Shown here: in pieces, positions 17,387 through 27,020 of the stretch
Numbering within the stretch: position 1 is the stretch's first letter
How the letters are laid out: the number at the start of each line of letters is the position of its first letter
Assembly: GCF_002278035.1 (NCBI RefSeq)
Contig: NZ_CP022603.1
Coordinates: 1,121,501-1,185,500, forward strand
Length of the DNA: 64,000 nucleotides
Reading direction: 5' to 3'
Source of the DNA: Ochrobactrum quorumnocens
GTDB taxonomy: Bacteria; Pseudomonadota; Alphaproteobacteria; Rhizobiales; Rhizobiaceae
The notes under the pieces: generated by a model
The model's input: only the letters and a program-made list of their open reading frames with translations
What the model was told of the DNA's origin: nothing
The model's database searches: none
Program-made: the position numbers and the translations under genes

Positions 17387-18313
17387 CTTGGAGTAATCGA
17401 TATGATGCTAAGATTTCTTGCATTCGCTGTGACGATCGGAGACCGAGAGCCTCGGCTGTGGCAATGCCGACGTCTGGCAGATGTGCAATGCGGCCGTGAG
17501 ACGATTGCATGCGGGCCGGAAGGCTTCATCAAGGGGGCATCACCGTTGAATATCAGCATGCCTGCTAAGCGCCTGAGCGCCGCAAGCGGAACAAAATTGT
17601 CAGCATCATGCCAGTCGGACGGGATACTAGTTTGTCGCCGGTCGCTTCTCCGGCCATCTTTGCCGCGAATGCAGTTAGCAAGAGCGTATATCCGGTCGCC
17701 ATTCGACTTATGGACGAGATGCGTTTGAAGAATATTGCCGAACCCGAACCGATAACCCAGTTCGATCAGGACGGCATCACCAAGCCGCGTCAGGTCTAGC
17801 ACGACACAACCTAATTGCTCTTTGTATGCTGACCAGCCTCTTATCTAAGGTTAAGAGTTCGACAGTAACAGTCAACTGGATCGCGAGGTCCCTCGATGAA
17901 ACTTCAACAAAGAATCGGCCCAAATCCGGCAGCAATGCGGCTTCTACCTCGGGCAATTCATCGGTATTCATTGCCGTTGGCATGGATTTCCTTGCCACAG
18001 AGACACGGCTGGGAAGTGAACCTTGGAACTGGACGAAGTCCGCGACTTCTCCCGTATCACGAACCGCTTTGAAAAGACGAAAGGCGTGATAGGCCCCTGC
18101 AGCATAGCCGAGTTCACCAAACGCGATATCGGGGTGGTTCTGCGCCGGAGCTGGCAAATTCCGGTTGAGCCAGGGTTGTTGTTTACCAAACCAACGGCGC
18201 GGCATTGGCCGCGAATTATCACCGAGAACGGAAACTATGGCATTATACGTCCCGCGCGTTTCCGCTGCCTTCAACGGTCCCGAAAGCCAGATTGATTGTA
18301 CTACTACTGGCAT
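17387..18313 (-). pseudogene. MetE-like (COG0620, cobalamin-independent methionine synthase family) remnant
   Basis: Three frames carry consecutive pieces of a MetE-like protein: GELGYAAGAYHAFRLFKAVR, VEAALLPDLGRFFV and SRDLAIQLTVTVELL in one; ELGYRFGFGNILQTHLVH and ALANCIRG in a second; and SHGRIAHLPDVGIAT in a third, near 17430-17460. Order and spacing match the family's core and C-terminal barrel, so at least two frameshifts have inactivated the gene. The identification rests on these short blocks only. Confidence 0.6.
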
Positions 18314-18919
18314 ATCAGCACCTTGCTATCCGCAAATCATTCGAGATGTCGTCAGGGCCAAAGGCGGTACGCCAACTGCCGCTTAATGTACCCACGCCGA
18401 ATCCGGACCAGCCGAGATAAACGTCTGTAGGGGACGTGGCAGCAATCTGACCGGATAACCCAGTTTCTTGGCGCCATCGATAAGGTAACTCCTTGCATAA
18501 GCCGTCAGTCCGAAAATAATGACTGTTCGACATTCGTAGGACGCGAGCCGAAATGTGGTGGCTATCAGAAAGGTGGCGGGCCAGTTCGCAGGATTTCGAG
18601 GTGTTTGAAATACTGTGTTTGTCATGTCGGCCGCCGTTCAGGTGCTTGCAATAATACTCGAAACATTTAACAAGAAATAGCTTGGAATATTATAATTAGT
18701 CCCGATAACCTATAAATGTCAATGGATGGGCTATGAATTGGGGCGGACGAGAACCTGGACTATCAATTAGGTGGTTCCGACCTTCCTACGAAGACAGAAT
18801 GCGAACGGTACAGATGTCCTGATGTTATCCTCCACTCCGGCATCGCACTGTGCTAAGATGTGGGTTGTCGAACTCACATCAAGAGATGCATCCATGCAGA
18901 AGGTTACATTAATTGGCTA
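18314..18919. other. Region without a recognisable gene
   Basis: An 80-codon open frame on the minus strand (18383-18625) begins MTNTVFQTPRNPANWPATFL; I could not match it to a family. The remainder is A/T-rich intergenic sequence up to the left end of an IS5-family element. Confidence 0.3.
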
Positions 18920-19729
18920 GGCTCAGGACCCATTGATTTTAGAGTTATGAACTGATTCAGTTTCGCTTGAGGAGACTGATCGATGAGTAATCTTTACTGG
19001 CTGAGGGAAGGACAAATGGCACGCCTTCGTCCCTTTTTTCCCAAGAGCCATGGACGTCCACGCGTTGATGATAGGCGTGTCTTGAGTGGAATTATCTTCA
19101 TTCTTCGCAATGGGTTACGGTGGTGTGATGCTCCTCGGGAATACGGGTCCTGTAAAACGCTCTATAATCGTTGGAACCGTTGGTGTCACAAGGGGATATT
19201 TGCTCATATATTGGAAGGCCTGTCTTCCAAGTCGTCGGTCGGCAGGACCGTGATGATGGATGCGATCTATTTGAAAGCCCACCGTACGGCTTCAAGCCTA
19301 CGCTTAAAAAAGGGGGCGATGGACGCCTGATCGGTCGGGCGAAGGGTGGCATGAATACCAAATTGCACGCCGTCACCGATGCACAGGGTCGCCCCATCAG
19401 GTTACACATCACGACAGGACAAATCAGCGACTATACCGGAGCTGCAGCCTTAATCGCGACGCTACCAGAGGTCGACTGGCTTCTTGCTGACAGAGGCTAT
19501 GATGCTGACTGGTTCAGAAAACAGTTAAAAGACAAAGAGATAAAGCCGCATCCCGGGGCGCAAAAACCGCAAGAAGGATATCAAGTATGACAAACGTCGA
19601 TACAAGCGGCGCAATCGTATCGAAATCATGTTTGGCAGACTGAAAGACTGGCGAAGAATTGCCACCCGTTATGATCGCTGCCCGATCGTGTTCCGCGCAG
19701 CAATAGATCTCGCAGCAGCGCTTGCCTAA
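18920..19729 (+). pseudogene. IS5-family (IS427 group) transposase, broken
   Basis: The first frame begins MSNLYWLREGQMARLRPFFP at 18983. It passes into a second frame (GRLIGRAKGGMNTKLHAVTD, LLADRGYDADWFRKQL) at an A6G5 run near 19308, the usual programmed frameshift of this group. A further shift near 19550 (loss of about two bases) moves the last part, NRIEIMFGRLKDWRRIATRY, into a third frame; that one is a true mutation. A terminal-repeat-like sequence GGCTCAGGACCCATTGAT starts at about 18920; the right end is missing. Confidence 0.85.
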
Positions 19730-19767
19730 CAGCTGGCATGCTCGGTTGAGGAGGTGGTCCTCCGACT

Positions 19768-20049
19768 CTATTTCCGTCCCGCAGCTTTGAGGCGGCGGGA
19801 TTGTAGGAAGGCGTAGGCGATCATGGTCATCAAGGCGTGTCTATGTAATCCAGTCCATGATCGACCTTCGAAGCGGTCGAGACCGAGCTCTTCCTTCAAT
19901 TGCTGATGTGCCTGTTCACAGATCCATCTGGCCTTAATCGTGGCGGCAAGTATCTTGAGGCTCGTATCGGATGGTAAGTTGGACACATAGTATTTTTGTT
20001 CGCCAGTCGACCGGCGTTCGCCGACGAGCCAGACCTCCTCGCCTGGCAT
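19768..20049 (-). pseudogene. IS701-family transposase, C-terminal fragment
   Basis: About 90 residues ending a DDE transposase of the IS701 type: ARWICEQAHQQLKEELGLDR and FEGRSWTGLHRHALMTMIAY. The catalytic N-terminal two thirds are absent. The upstream side abuts an IS481-type terminal sequence at 20050, so the break is a transposon-made junction. Confidence 0.8.
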
Positions 20050-20111
20050 GCATTTTCAGCAATAGCCCATCCTACCTCATCCCAATGATGTTCTGCAACC
20101 AAACAGCTAGA
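20050..20111 (-). repeat. Orphan IS481-type end (62 bp)
   Basis: Read on the minus strand it starts CTAGCTGTTTGGTTGC and is about 93 percent identical to 33376-33438. The first 12 bases also match the terminal repeat of the IS481 element at 58940. It is therefore a stranded left end of an IS481-family element joined to an IS701 fragment. Confidence 0.65.
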
Positions 20112-20137
20112 TTCTATGACCGATTTATAAACGCTTA

Positions 20138-20653
20138 TCAATCATAACAGATTGGATTTCCGCCACCAGGCTTACGATAAGCCCTTCGACCACCGCACTG
20201 ATGTCCATTTCGCATCAGATCGTATGGGCAGTCACACGTCCCAACATAGGGAGATCGTACAGGTTGTCCCGAACGGCTTACGGGTGCACTGTGTGCTGGT
20301 GCTGTTGGCACTATCATCTTTAGTGCCCTCACCGGTCTTGTTTCGGTGAGGGGGCGCTGTTGGGATATATATTTTTCTGACACCCAGCCCACGTGATTGG
20401 CGTAGGAGACGCTAAACCAGCCACTTCTGTAGTTTAGAATTTTCACAGTGGCTCCCCGGCTTATTGCCGTAATGACTTTTGTCGAAGTTGACGGCCCCGC
20501 TCTCATGTTGACCCGACTGCTCGCATAAAGCCACTTCCCTACGAAAGGATGTTGATCGGCCACTCTTGCTGGCTCGTCTGAGTTTCGCGGCGATGTCGCT
20601 TGCAAAAAGCCAAGTGCCACACCTTGTTCTTCCGCAGCAAACAGCTTTTGCAT
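20138..20653 (-). CDS. SH3-domain protein with C-terminal Cys-rich tail
   Basis: Residues about 45-105 form a bacterial SH3 domain (YASSRVNMRAGPSTSTKVI, GATVKILNYRSGWFSVSYAN, GWVSEKYIS), which often binds cell-wall material. The C-terminus has CDCPYDLMRNGHQCGGRRAY, a motif seen on small exported Rhizobiales SH3 proteins. No signal peptide is visible in this frame, and an in-frame TAA lies about 30 codons upstream of the ATG; the 5' end may be lost or shifted. A TTG at 20686 is an alternative start. Confidence 0.65.
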   Translation of the reverse strand: MQKLFAAEEQGVALGFLQATSPRNSDEPARVADQHPFVGKWLYASSRVNMRAGPSTSTKVITAISRGATVKILNYRSGWFSVSYANHVGWVSEKYISQQRPLTETRPVRALKMIVPTAPAHSAPVSRSGQPVRSPYVGTCDCPYDLMRNGHQCGGRRAYRKPGGGNPICYD

Positions 20654-20899
20654 TTCATTGGAGGAGGGAACCGAAGCAGGCGGCAACGCAGGCTTTGGCG
20701 AGCCTTCGCCAAAATACCTTTATTATGATAAAGATGGCTGCAGCGCCATGATCCAGTTTTTGGCTTTCGACAATTACAACTTCCCCAAATCCGCAAGTGA
20801 TCAAAGCAAAAATGTCGGAGCCTGTCGAGTTTAAAGCCTGCGCCCATGACGTGCATTTTGTTAGGCCGCATATGGCTTGTGCGTAAGGGGTCGCAATTG

Positions 20900-21427
20900 G
20901 GCTGTTAGGCGCGGTTTTCCATGCCTTCCACGGCGCATGGCGTTGAGTATCGTGACTTGCTTAGCGAAACGAAGACCGTAGAGGAAAAATTGATTGCTTT
21001 GCATTGCTCAGATGAATGCAGCAGGCGCCTTGCAGAAATCCCGGGTGTCGGACCCGTCGGCGCATCGCTCTTGATGATGAAGGCCCCAGATCCTCGAATG
21101 TTTAAGTGTGGACGAGATTTTGCCGCCTGGATAGGGCTCACACCGAAAGACCATTCGACCGCAGGCAAGGTCAGGCTTGGGGTGATCACCCGTGCCGGCG
21201 ATGAAATGCTGAGGAGTGTATTGGTGATTGGCGCGACTGCTCTTCTTCAACACGTCAGAGCAGGCCGAAGCAGGTATGCTTCCCGATGGGTTACCGAACT
21301 CCTGCAACGAAAAAAGCCTAAGCTGGTTGCCGTGGCGTTTGCCAACAAGATCGCCCGTATCGCCTGGAAGCTCATGGTGAGCGGCGAAACGTATCGGCGG
21401 ACAGAAGGACAAAATGCTGCAACGTAA
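20900..21427 (+). pseudogene. IS110-family transposase, C-terminal fragment
   Basis: About 168 residues with the Transposase_20 domain: SRRLAEIPGVGPVGASLLMM, FAAWIGLTPKDHSTAGKVRL and LVAVAFANKIARIAWKL. The N-terminal DEDD catalytic half is missing, so the element is inactive. Confidence 0.85.
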
Positions 21428-21733
21428 GAGATTGGCCATCACGATGAGCACGATAATGCTAACGTGTTGAGCTGATGCTGTGAACTTGCAAGAGAAAAGC
21501 AGATGGTGCGATCGATCGATCCAAGACGCGTGACAATCCGTCAGTTCCATTGGCCATTTAAGGTCGTTTCCATGTTAGGAACACGCGTTGCGGAAACCAT
21601 CTTGGCCAGTGGTCATGTGCGACCACACACAAAGGCCGCACATATGGAAACAAGCGATCCGATCAAAAATATCTGTAAAAACCACTTGCAAGTTGGAGCC
21701 GTCCACATATGGAACTTTAATACGTCAAGCTAA

Positions 21734-23249
21734 GCTCGACTTTGCACAAAATTGGCATCGATTTTGAGTGCCGCACTGAGCGTCTTTGGTGAATCAATTC
21801 GCCGCAGCTTGTGACCTTGCGTCATTCGTCTGATCGGATTCGAACTGTTGAATGACCAAAGCAGATGAATGCAATAATGAGACCGGGGATGCGGTTCCTC
21901 ATCGTCTTCACCAATGGCTAGAGCCTTTTCGTTGCGGGTTCACAGCGCCCACATGGAGTCATCTGCTCGTCCTTGTCATGGGAGCTCTCCTTGCACCGGG
22001 GAAGCGAACAGTGACATCGTGTCTGCGAATTACGGGTCGCGCCGATGTGACCAGCTTTGCCACTTATCACCAGTTTCTCAATCGGGCTCGCTGGAACCCA
22101 CGCTTGTTGGCAAGACACTTATTATCCATTGTTGTGACACGGCTTGTACCCGAAGGCCCCGTTGTCATTGGAATGGACGATACAATAGAACGGCGATGGG
22201 GTCAGCGTATTGCTGCTCGAGGTATATACCGAGACCCGATACGTTCCAGCCATGGTCATTTCGTCAAGGCCAGTGGATTGCGGTGGCTGAGTTTTATGGT
22301 TCTTTCACCGGTCCCCTGGGCCAAATGCCTCAAAGCAATGCCTGTGCTGACAATCCTGTCTCCCTCAGAACGATATAGCCAGAAGATGCTCCGAAGACAC
22401 AAGATGCTGACCGATTGGGCAAGGCAGGGCCTGCTGCAGATATGTCGTTGGCTACCAGGTCGCCAGATCATCTTTGTCGGCGATAGCAGCTTTGCGGTTC
22501 ATACACTGGCCGCAGCACTTCCAGACAGGGCTACGCTCATCACTCGGTTGCGCCTCGATGCTAATCTTTTTGCAGCACCGTCTCAAAGGCATGAACACAC
22601 GCTCGGACGACCCGCGCAAAAGGGGCAACCCTTGCCAAAACTAAAAGCTGTGCTCAAGGACACAAATACCTCGTGGCAGCAGATTGCAGTATCGTCGTGG
22701 TATGCCAGACAGACCAACAAAGTTCTCGACATCACGTCGGGAACAGCTCTTTGGTATCGACGTGGAACACCACCCAAACACATTCGCTGGGTCATCGTTC
22801 GCGATCCAACATCTCGCCGCGAACCGCAGGCCTTCATGAGTACGAATACGGATCTTGATCCTGTGGAAATCATCTCCTACTACGTTCGGCGTTGGCAGAT
22901 CGAGGTCACTTTTGCCGAGACCCGTGCGCATCTTGGTGTGGAAACGCAAAGACAGTGGAACGATAAGGCCATTCTGCGCACGACGCCGTCTTTGATGGCA
23001 CTCTACAGCCTCGTAACACTGTGGGCTTGTGATCTGCTCGGCCAAAACAGTCTTCCGTACACCGCTGCCTGGTACAAAAAAACAAGCTGCACTTTCTCCG
23101 ACGCCATCGGTGCAGTTCGTATGGTTTTATGGCACCAGGATATTTATCGACAGTCCGCGTTTCACCCGGACATACCTAAAATACCGCCAGGCCGCATCAA
23201 ACGAATGGCAGAGGCACTTTGCTTCGCTGCTTAATGTGCAAAGTCGAGC
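21734..23249 (+). mobile_element. Insertion sequence, copy 1 (1516 bp, 15-bp inverted repeats, TAA target duplication)
   Basis: Terminal inverted repeats GCTCGACTTTGCACA / TGTGCAAAGTCGAGC are perfect. The element is flanked by TAA at 21731-21733 and 23250-23252, a 3-bp duplication. A copy of identical length lies at 60052-61567. It encodes one transposase. Confidence 0.92.
21852..23234 (+). CDS. Transposase, copy 1 (family not assigned; IS4/IS701-like DDE enzyme)
   Basis: Intact 460-residue transposase. Likely DDE residues are in VVIGMDDTIERRWG, IIFVGDSSFAV and RRWQIEVTFAETRAHLGVET; the segment YHQFLNRARWNPRLLARHLL is typical of a group common in alphaproteobacteria. Amino-acid sequence is identical to the copy at 60170-61552. 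The 3-bp TNA duplications are unusual for IS4 or IS701, so I leave the family open. Confidence 0.92.
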   Translation: MTKADECNNETGDAVPHRLHQWLEPFRCGFTAPTWSHLLVLVMGALLAPGKRTVTSCLRITGRADVTSFATYHQFLNRARWNPRLLARHLLSIVVTRLVPEGPVVIGMDDTIERRWGQRIAARGIYRDPIRSSHGHFVKASGLRWLSFMVLSPVPWAKCLKAMPVLTILSPSERYSQKMLRRHKMLTDWARQGLLQICRWLPGRQIIFVGDSSFAVHTLAAALPDRATLITRLRLDANLFAAPSQRHEHTLGRPAQKGQPLPKLKAVLKDTNTSWQQIAVSSWYARQTNKVLDITSGTALWYRRGTPPKHIRWVIVRDPTSRREPQAFMSTNTDLDPVEIISYYVRRWQIEVTFAETRAHLGVETQRQWNDKAILRTTPSLMALYSLVTLWACDLLGQNSLPYTAAWYKKTSCTFSDAIGAVRMVLWHQDIYRQSAFHPDIPKIPPGRIKRMAEALCFAA

Positions 23250-23255
23250 TAAGAA

Positions 23256-23602
23256 ACAGGTGCAACGCAGCGAACGCTTACACCGCATCTACAGTCTGGG
23301 TCGAGAGTGCCTACCGCTCAAAGAGCAACGAGGAACAGCCGGAAAAGAACGGCCTGAAGTCGGATATTCATCAGCGAAAGCCGAAGGGTAAGCCCATGCC
23401 GGAAGCTATGTCGCGGGCAAACGGGCGGCGGTCAAAAATCAGGTCCGCCGTCGAGCATGTCTTTGCCAGGCAGAAGGACAAGATGAAGCTCTTCATCAAG
23501 ACGATCGGCATTAACAGAGCCAAGGGGAAAATTGGCATCGCAACTATCGCTTACGACATGCTCCGATATATCTATCAAGAGCGTCGACGCGCAACTGCAT
23601 GA
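23256..23602 (+). pseudogene. IS5-family transposase, C-terminal fragment
   Basis: About 110 residues ending an IS5-type transposase: ESAYRSKSNEEQPEKNGLKS, KIRSAVEHVFARQKDKMKLF and GKIGIATIAYDMLRYIY. The N-terminal part is absent; the fragment starts directly at the right flank of IS copy 1. Confidence 0.8.
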
Positions 23603-24085
23603 AGCGCCAAGCCCCAAAGGGGTCGTAACGACAAAAAATCTGACCTGGACCTCTCGCAAAACCATCAGAAACCCATCGCTACACTGATCTCCGCAGATTC
23701 CAGGTATTTCGAGGTGTCCAATCTCGGATACTCTGCGGACGTGCTATACTCGCACAAAAAATATCAGAATAATGCTAAATTTATGAAAATTCATCGTATT
23801 CTGTGTTGTTGACGTGTATAAGAGCGTCAAAATATGTTTATAAAATATAGAACTATAGCTGATACTTTAAATCATTTTTATAGATTGGATGGTTTGTAAA
23901 CAAGTTTGACTGATGCGATCACATCATGAAAGAGTTATATCCTTATATATGGGAAAAGTTCGTAAGATAACCTTTCCGTTCGAGATAAGAAATTATTATT
24001 GATACTATTCAAAAGTACGTAGTAAGTTTGTATTAATTTATATCAGTTGCAACCTAACTTCAAATTCCAAAGGTCTTATAAATTT
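23603..24085. other. A/T-rich gene-free stretch before the glycosyltransferase
   Basis: About 480 bases, markedly richer in A and T than the backbone, with no open frame of note. It must hold the promoter of the downstream glycosyltransferase. Such A/T-rich upstream regions in Brucellaceae often mark acquired surface genes silenced by MucR-type regulators; that is inference. Confidence 0.4.
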
Positions 24086-25054
24086 ATGGTTCGACATATT
24101 TGTATCTCTGTTGTGACACGTAACAGGCCTATAATGCTTAGAAAGCTGTTTCAATCACTCCAGAACATGCACCGGCCTCTTGGCGAACGGATTTCTTTTC
24201 TTATTGTCGAAAATGATCTTGCCCAAAATCTGATGGAAGAAATAGAAGATTTCCGAACGGCAATGCCATCCGATCAGATCATCTATCGAAATGAAACCGT
24301 TCTAGGCATATCATCGGCCCGAAACCATGCACTTGAATATGCATTGGAACGTCATTTTGATTTTTTGGTTTTCGTCGATGATGATGAGTTTGTTGAGCGC
24401 GATTGGCTTGTGAACCTGTTAGCTGCCAGGGACCGACGTGATCTCGATATTGTTGGATCTCCCGTGCGCCCTACACCCGTTGAAGGTCGCCTGACACTGG
24501 AACAACAACTGGTTTGGTCTGGAATCCGGCATGGAGGATTCAAGTCTGAGAAGAGATCGAGGCGCAGATGTGCTGCTGGCCGGGGTCATACGATCAAAGT
24601 CGCCACCGGTAGCTGGATTGGGCGGGTTGAGTTTTTTCGCAATACCGGTTTGCGATTTGATTCCAATCTTGGGCTGACGGGCGGCGAAGATTGGCATCTT
24701 TGGTCTAAGGCAAAGGCGGTTGGCGCAAAGAGCGGTTGGGCTGTTGATGCTATTGTTTACGAGACGGTCCCCCATGCGCGTCTTACGTTTTCCTACCATT
24801 TCAGGCGAAGTCGGGATCATAATATAACCGAATACATGGCCCGTTATAGTAGCGATCCGCGTGGAACTTTGAAGAATCTACCGTGGAAGATTGCCGGGCG
24901 GTTTTTAAAGTGTGTGGCTGTAACGAGCCTCGTTCCTCTGCGGGGAGCTGAGGGGCTTGTATCTTTTGTATCGGCTTTGGGAGGTGCTGTGGGGTTGGTA
25001 CAGGGCGCGCTGGGGATGCGTTCGTCACACTATACACAAACCACGGGATTTTGA
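24086..25054 (+). CDS. Family 2 glycosyltransferase
   Basis: Predicted GT2 enzyme of 322 residues that adds a sugar from a nucleotide donor to a surface glycan. Residues 1-110 form the GT-A fold: HICISVVTRNRPIMLRKLFQ, ISSARNHALEYAL and the metal-binding FVDDDEFVERDWL. GGEDWHLWSKA fits the acceptor region, and the C-terminal hydrophobic stretch could contact the membrane. ATG 24086 has AAAGG upstream; a TTG at 24047 is less likely. The downstream gene overlaps its stop (TGATG). Donor and acceptor are unknown. Confidence 0.82.
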   Translation: MVRHICISVVTRNRPIMLRKLFQSLQNMHRPLGERISFLIVENDLAQNLMEEIEDFRTAMPSDQIIYRNETVLGISSARNHALEYALERHFDFLVFVDDDEFVERDWLVNLLAARDRRDLDIVGSPVRPTPVEGRLTLEQQLVWSGIRHGGFKSEKRSRRRCAAGRGHTIKVATGSWIGRVEFFRNTGLRFDSNLGLTGGEDWHLWSKAKAVGAKSGWAVDAIVYETVPHARLTFSYHFRRSRDHNITEYMARYSSDPRGTLKNLPWKIAGRFLKCVAVTSLVPLRGAEGLVSFVSALGGAVGLVQGALGMRSSHYTQTTGF

Positions 25055-25221
25055 TGATGAACCAAAAATATGAATCAGTATGGGCAAAGCGAATTGGATT
25101 GAGCAGAACAATCCGAACTCCAGCTGACATTCCTGAAAATTGCTCAAGCTATCTAGGAGGGAATAGACAACAGAGATCCGCAGGGCTCGACGGAGCGATA
25201 AACCGATTGCGGAGAGGTAAA

Positions 25222-25848
25222 GTGTTCAGGTACATCGTTGGATCAAGCATCATAGTTATCGGACTGCAGTTTTCTCCCAACTTTGTTCAACAAGCTCATG
25301 CACAAACGACAGTGGAATGCCGCTCACGAAACTACCAGTATGATGAGTGTTATGCGGGGCCCCTTTCGAAGCCACAACTGGTCCATCAGACATCCGGTAG
25401 TCCATGTATCTTGAATCGCACATGGGGATACAATCCCAAGAGCAAGTATCTTTGGGTCGCCGAAGGTTGTGCTGGCGTATTCGCGGACGTTGGCGGTTAT
25501 CATTATGGTCGAGGTGACGGATTTGATCCGGGTGCGCGGATGTACAACAAACGCGGAAACGATGTTGGCGGAGTTGTTACCGGAGCGGTGATAGGAGCCC
25601 TTATTGAAGGGATGGCGGAAAGTGGCAAGAACAAGCATCGTCATACCACATCTAATTATAGGGACGATGACGGCTATAATGGGTGTCATGGTATCGGTTG
25701 CACTGTCGATAATCCAGATCGGCAAGATGACATCGACCCTACTCCCCAGTTCGATAAAGAAGGTGAGCCGAACTTTGATACCCATGGGGGCTACATCGGC
25801 TGTCACGGAACTGGTTGCCTTGTTGATGATCCGGGAGACGACAACTAG
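25222..25848 (+). CDS. Exported DUF3011-type cysteine-rich protein
   Basis: From GTG 25222, preceded by an excellent GGAGAGG site, the protein of 208 residues begins with a clean signal peptide (FRYIVGSSIIVIGLQF, cleavage near AHAQ). The frame also opens at ATG 25054, overlapping the glycosyltransferase stop, but would add a 56-residue N-terminus unlike any signal. The mature part has the DUF3011 pattern VECRSRNYQYDECYAG ... LWVAEGCAGVFADVGGY, a glycine-rich hydrophobic patch GGVVTGAVIGALIEGMAE, and two copies of a GY-GCHG-GC-VD motif at the C-terminus. Function unknown; probably periplasmic or surface. Confidence 0.7.
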   Translation: MFRYIVGSSIIVIGLQFSPNFVQQAHAQTTVECRSRNYQYDECYAGPLSKPQLVHQTSGSPCILNRTWGYNPKSKYLWVAEGCAGVFADVGGYHYGRGDGFDPGARMYNKRGNDVGGVVTGAVIGALIEGMAESGKNKHRHTTSNYRDDDGYNGCHGIGCTVDNPDRQDDIDPTPQFDKEGEPNFDTHGGYIGCHGTGCLVDDPGDDN

Positions 25849-26113
25849 ATAGAATTCACTCTCGATATATAATAATTGAGCCCCGCAATTTGAACCGGTA
25901 CGTCGAGGTCGTTGCCGAATACAAGCTTAAGCATCCGGGAACCGTCATTGTCGTTTGGGAACTGAAATCAACTCGGTCCGTCGTCGTTGGACGGCTGCTG
26001 AAGGCCCTTTCCTCTGGCCGGTCCGTAACATGATGGCACATAGCGCAGAGGCAGAAAGTCAACTCTGTTGCTAGATGTAACGAAACCAGAAAATCGAACT
26101 AACAGGCGCGCAT

Positions 26114-26344
26114 ATGAAAAAGCTGCTTCTCGCTATGACATCCATCCTATTTGTCATTATTGCAGGATGTCAAAGCTCAGATGACCGGCATCGACCAAAT
26201 GGGGATGCTCCCCTTGAGCCAGGCGAAACAACTTTCCAACGGCAAAGAACTACTGATGCCCCACCAGAGCCGGGTCAAATCAACATGGAAGCCCCCCAGA
26301 CGTCTGACGATATTCCAGAGCCGGGTCAGTCAGAAATGCAGTAA
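26114..26344 (+). CDS. Small lipoprotein with PEPGQ repeats
   Basis: A 76-residue protein starting MKKLLLAMTSILFVIIAGC, a lipoprotein signal with the acylated cysteine in IAGC at position 19. The rest is hydrophilic and contains three spaced copies of a PxEPGxx unit (PLEPGET, PPEPGQI, IPEPGQS). No domain is recognised. The ribosome site is weak. Confidence 0.65.
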   Translation: MKKLLLAMTSILFVIIAGCQSSDDRHRPNGDAPLEPGETTFQRQRTTDAPPEPGQINMEAPQTSDDIPEPGQSEMQ

Positions 26345-26380
26345 TTTTAAGTCGGGGCATGCGTATGTCCCGTCTTTCAA

Positions 26381-26649
26381 TCAGGTACCGCGAGCTGTCC
26401 AATTGGCCGCCCACGGCCAGGAGAAACGGCCTTTCTGCAGGATTTTATAGTAAAGGCAAAATCCCTGGCCATCAAAATAAAAGAGCTTCACCCGATCGCC
26501 ACGCCGCCCGCGAAAGGCGAAGACAGCTCCACCTGTCGGCTTCTGACGCAAGACATGCTGCGCCAACATTGAAAGACCCTCAATACCCTTCCTCATATCT
26601 GTGACGCCGCTGGCCAGGTAAACCCGTACGCCGTGCCCAGTCCAATCAT
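26381..26649 (-). pseudogene. IS66 accessory protein TnpB, broken
   Basis: Encodes MRKGIEGLSMLAQHVLRQKP and RVKLFYFDGQGFCLYYKIL, the core of IS66 TnpB (IS66 Orf2-like). A one-base loss near 26625 puts the first residues out of frame, and the C-terminus is cut off after KGRFSWP. It begins at an ATGA overlap with tnpA. Confidence 0.8.
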
Positions 26650-27020
26650 GCCTGTTCCACCGCCCGGATGAGCCGCGTCAGCACTGCGCCTTCCACTTGG
26701 CTGCCAAAACAAAGTCGACGGCCGCAGCGCAATTGCAATTCAACCATTGAGGATGAAGCATCGACGGAACTGTTCGCCTCAGAACCGAGCGGAGCGGCAG
26801 TCATGTCAACGGGAAGAAACAAGGGCTCCGGCGAGGGAGGCAGAAGCCCCTTACTCTTCAACTCGCTACGCCACATATAAATCTGCTGCCGCGATACATC
26901 GTGACGTAGCGCAACTTCTGTTACTGTCGCGCCATCAACCCCAACCGAATTGACTATCGCAAGCTTCTCTTCGGCCCGCCACCGACGTCGGCGTTCGTGG
27001 CCCAGCATCTCCATCAGCAT
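26646..27020 (-). CDS. IS66 accessory protein TnpA (OrfA)
   Basis: Complete 124-residue helix-turn-helix protein of an IS66 element: RRRRWRAEEKLAIVNSV, TEVALRHDVSRQQIYMWRSE and VELQLRCGRRLCFGSQV near the end. Its partner TnpB is broken and TnpC is absent here, so the element cannot move by itself. Confidence 0.82.
   Translation of the reverse strand: MLMEMLGHERRRRWRAEEKLAIVNSVGVDGATVTEVALRHDVSRQQIYMWRSELKSKGLLPPSPEPLFLPVDMTAAPLGSEANSSVDASSSMVELQLRCGRRLCFGSQVEGAVLTRLIRAVEQA

Noticed and set aside
17297..17728. 143-codon plus-strand frame
   Set aside because: It lies antisense to the TPR gene and the MetE-like remnant, whose motifs are clear on the other strand.
18383..18625. 80-codon minus-strand frame as a gene
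   Set aside because: No family resemblance, no clear ribosome site, and it lies in an eroded area.
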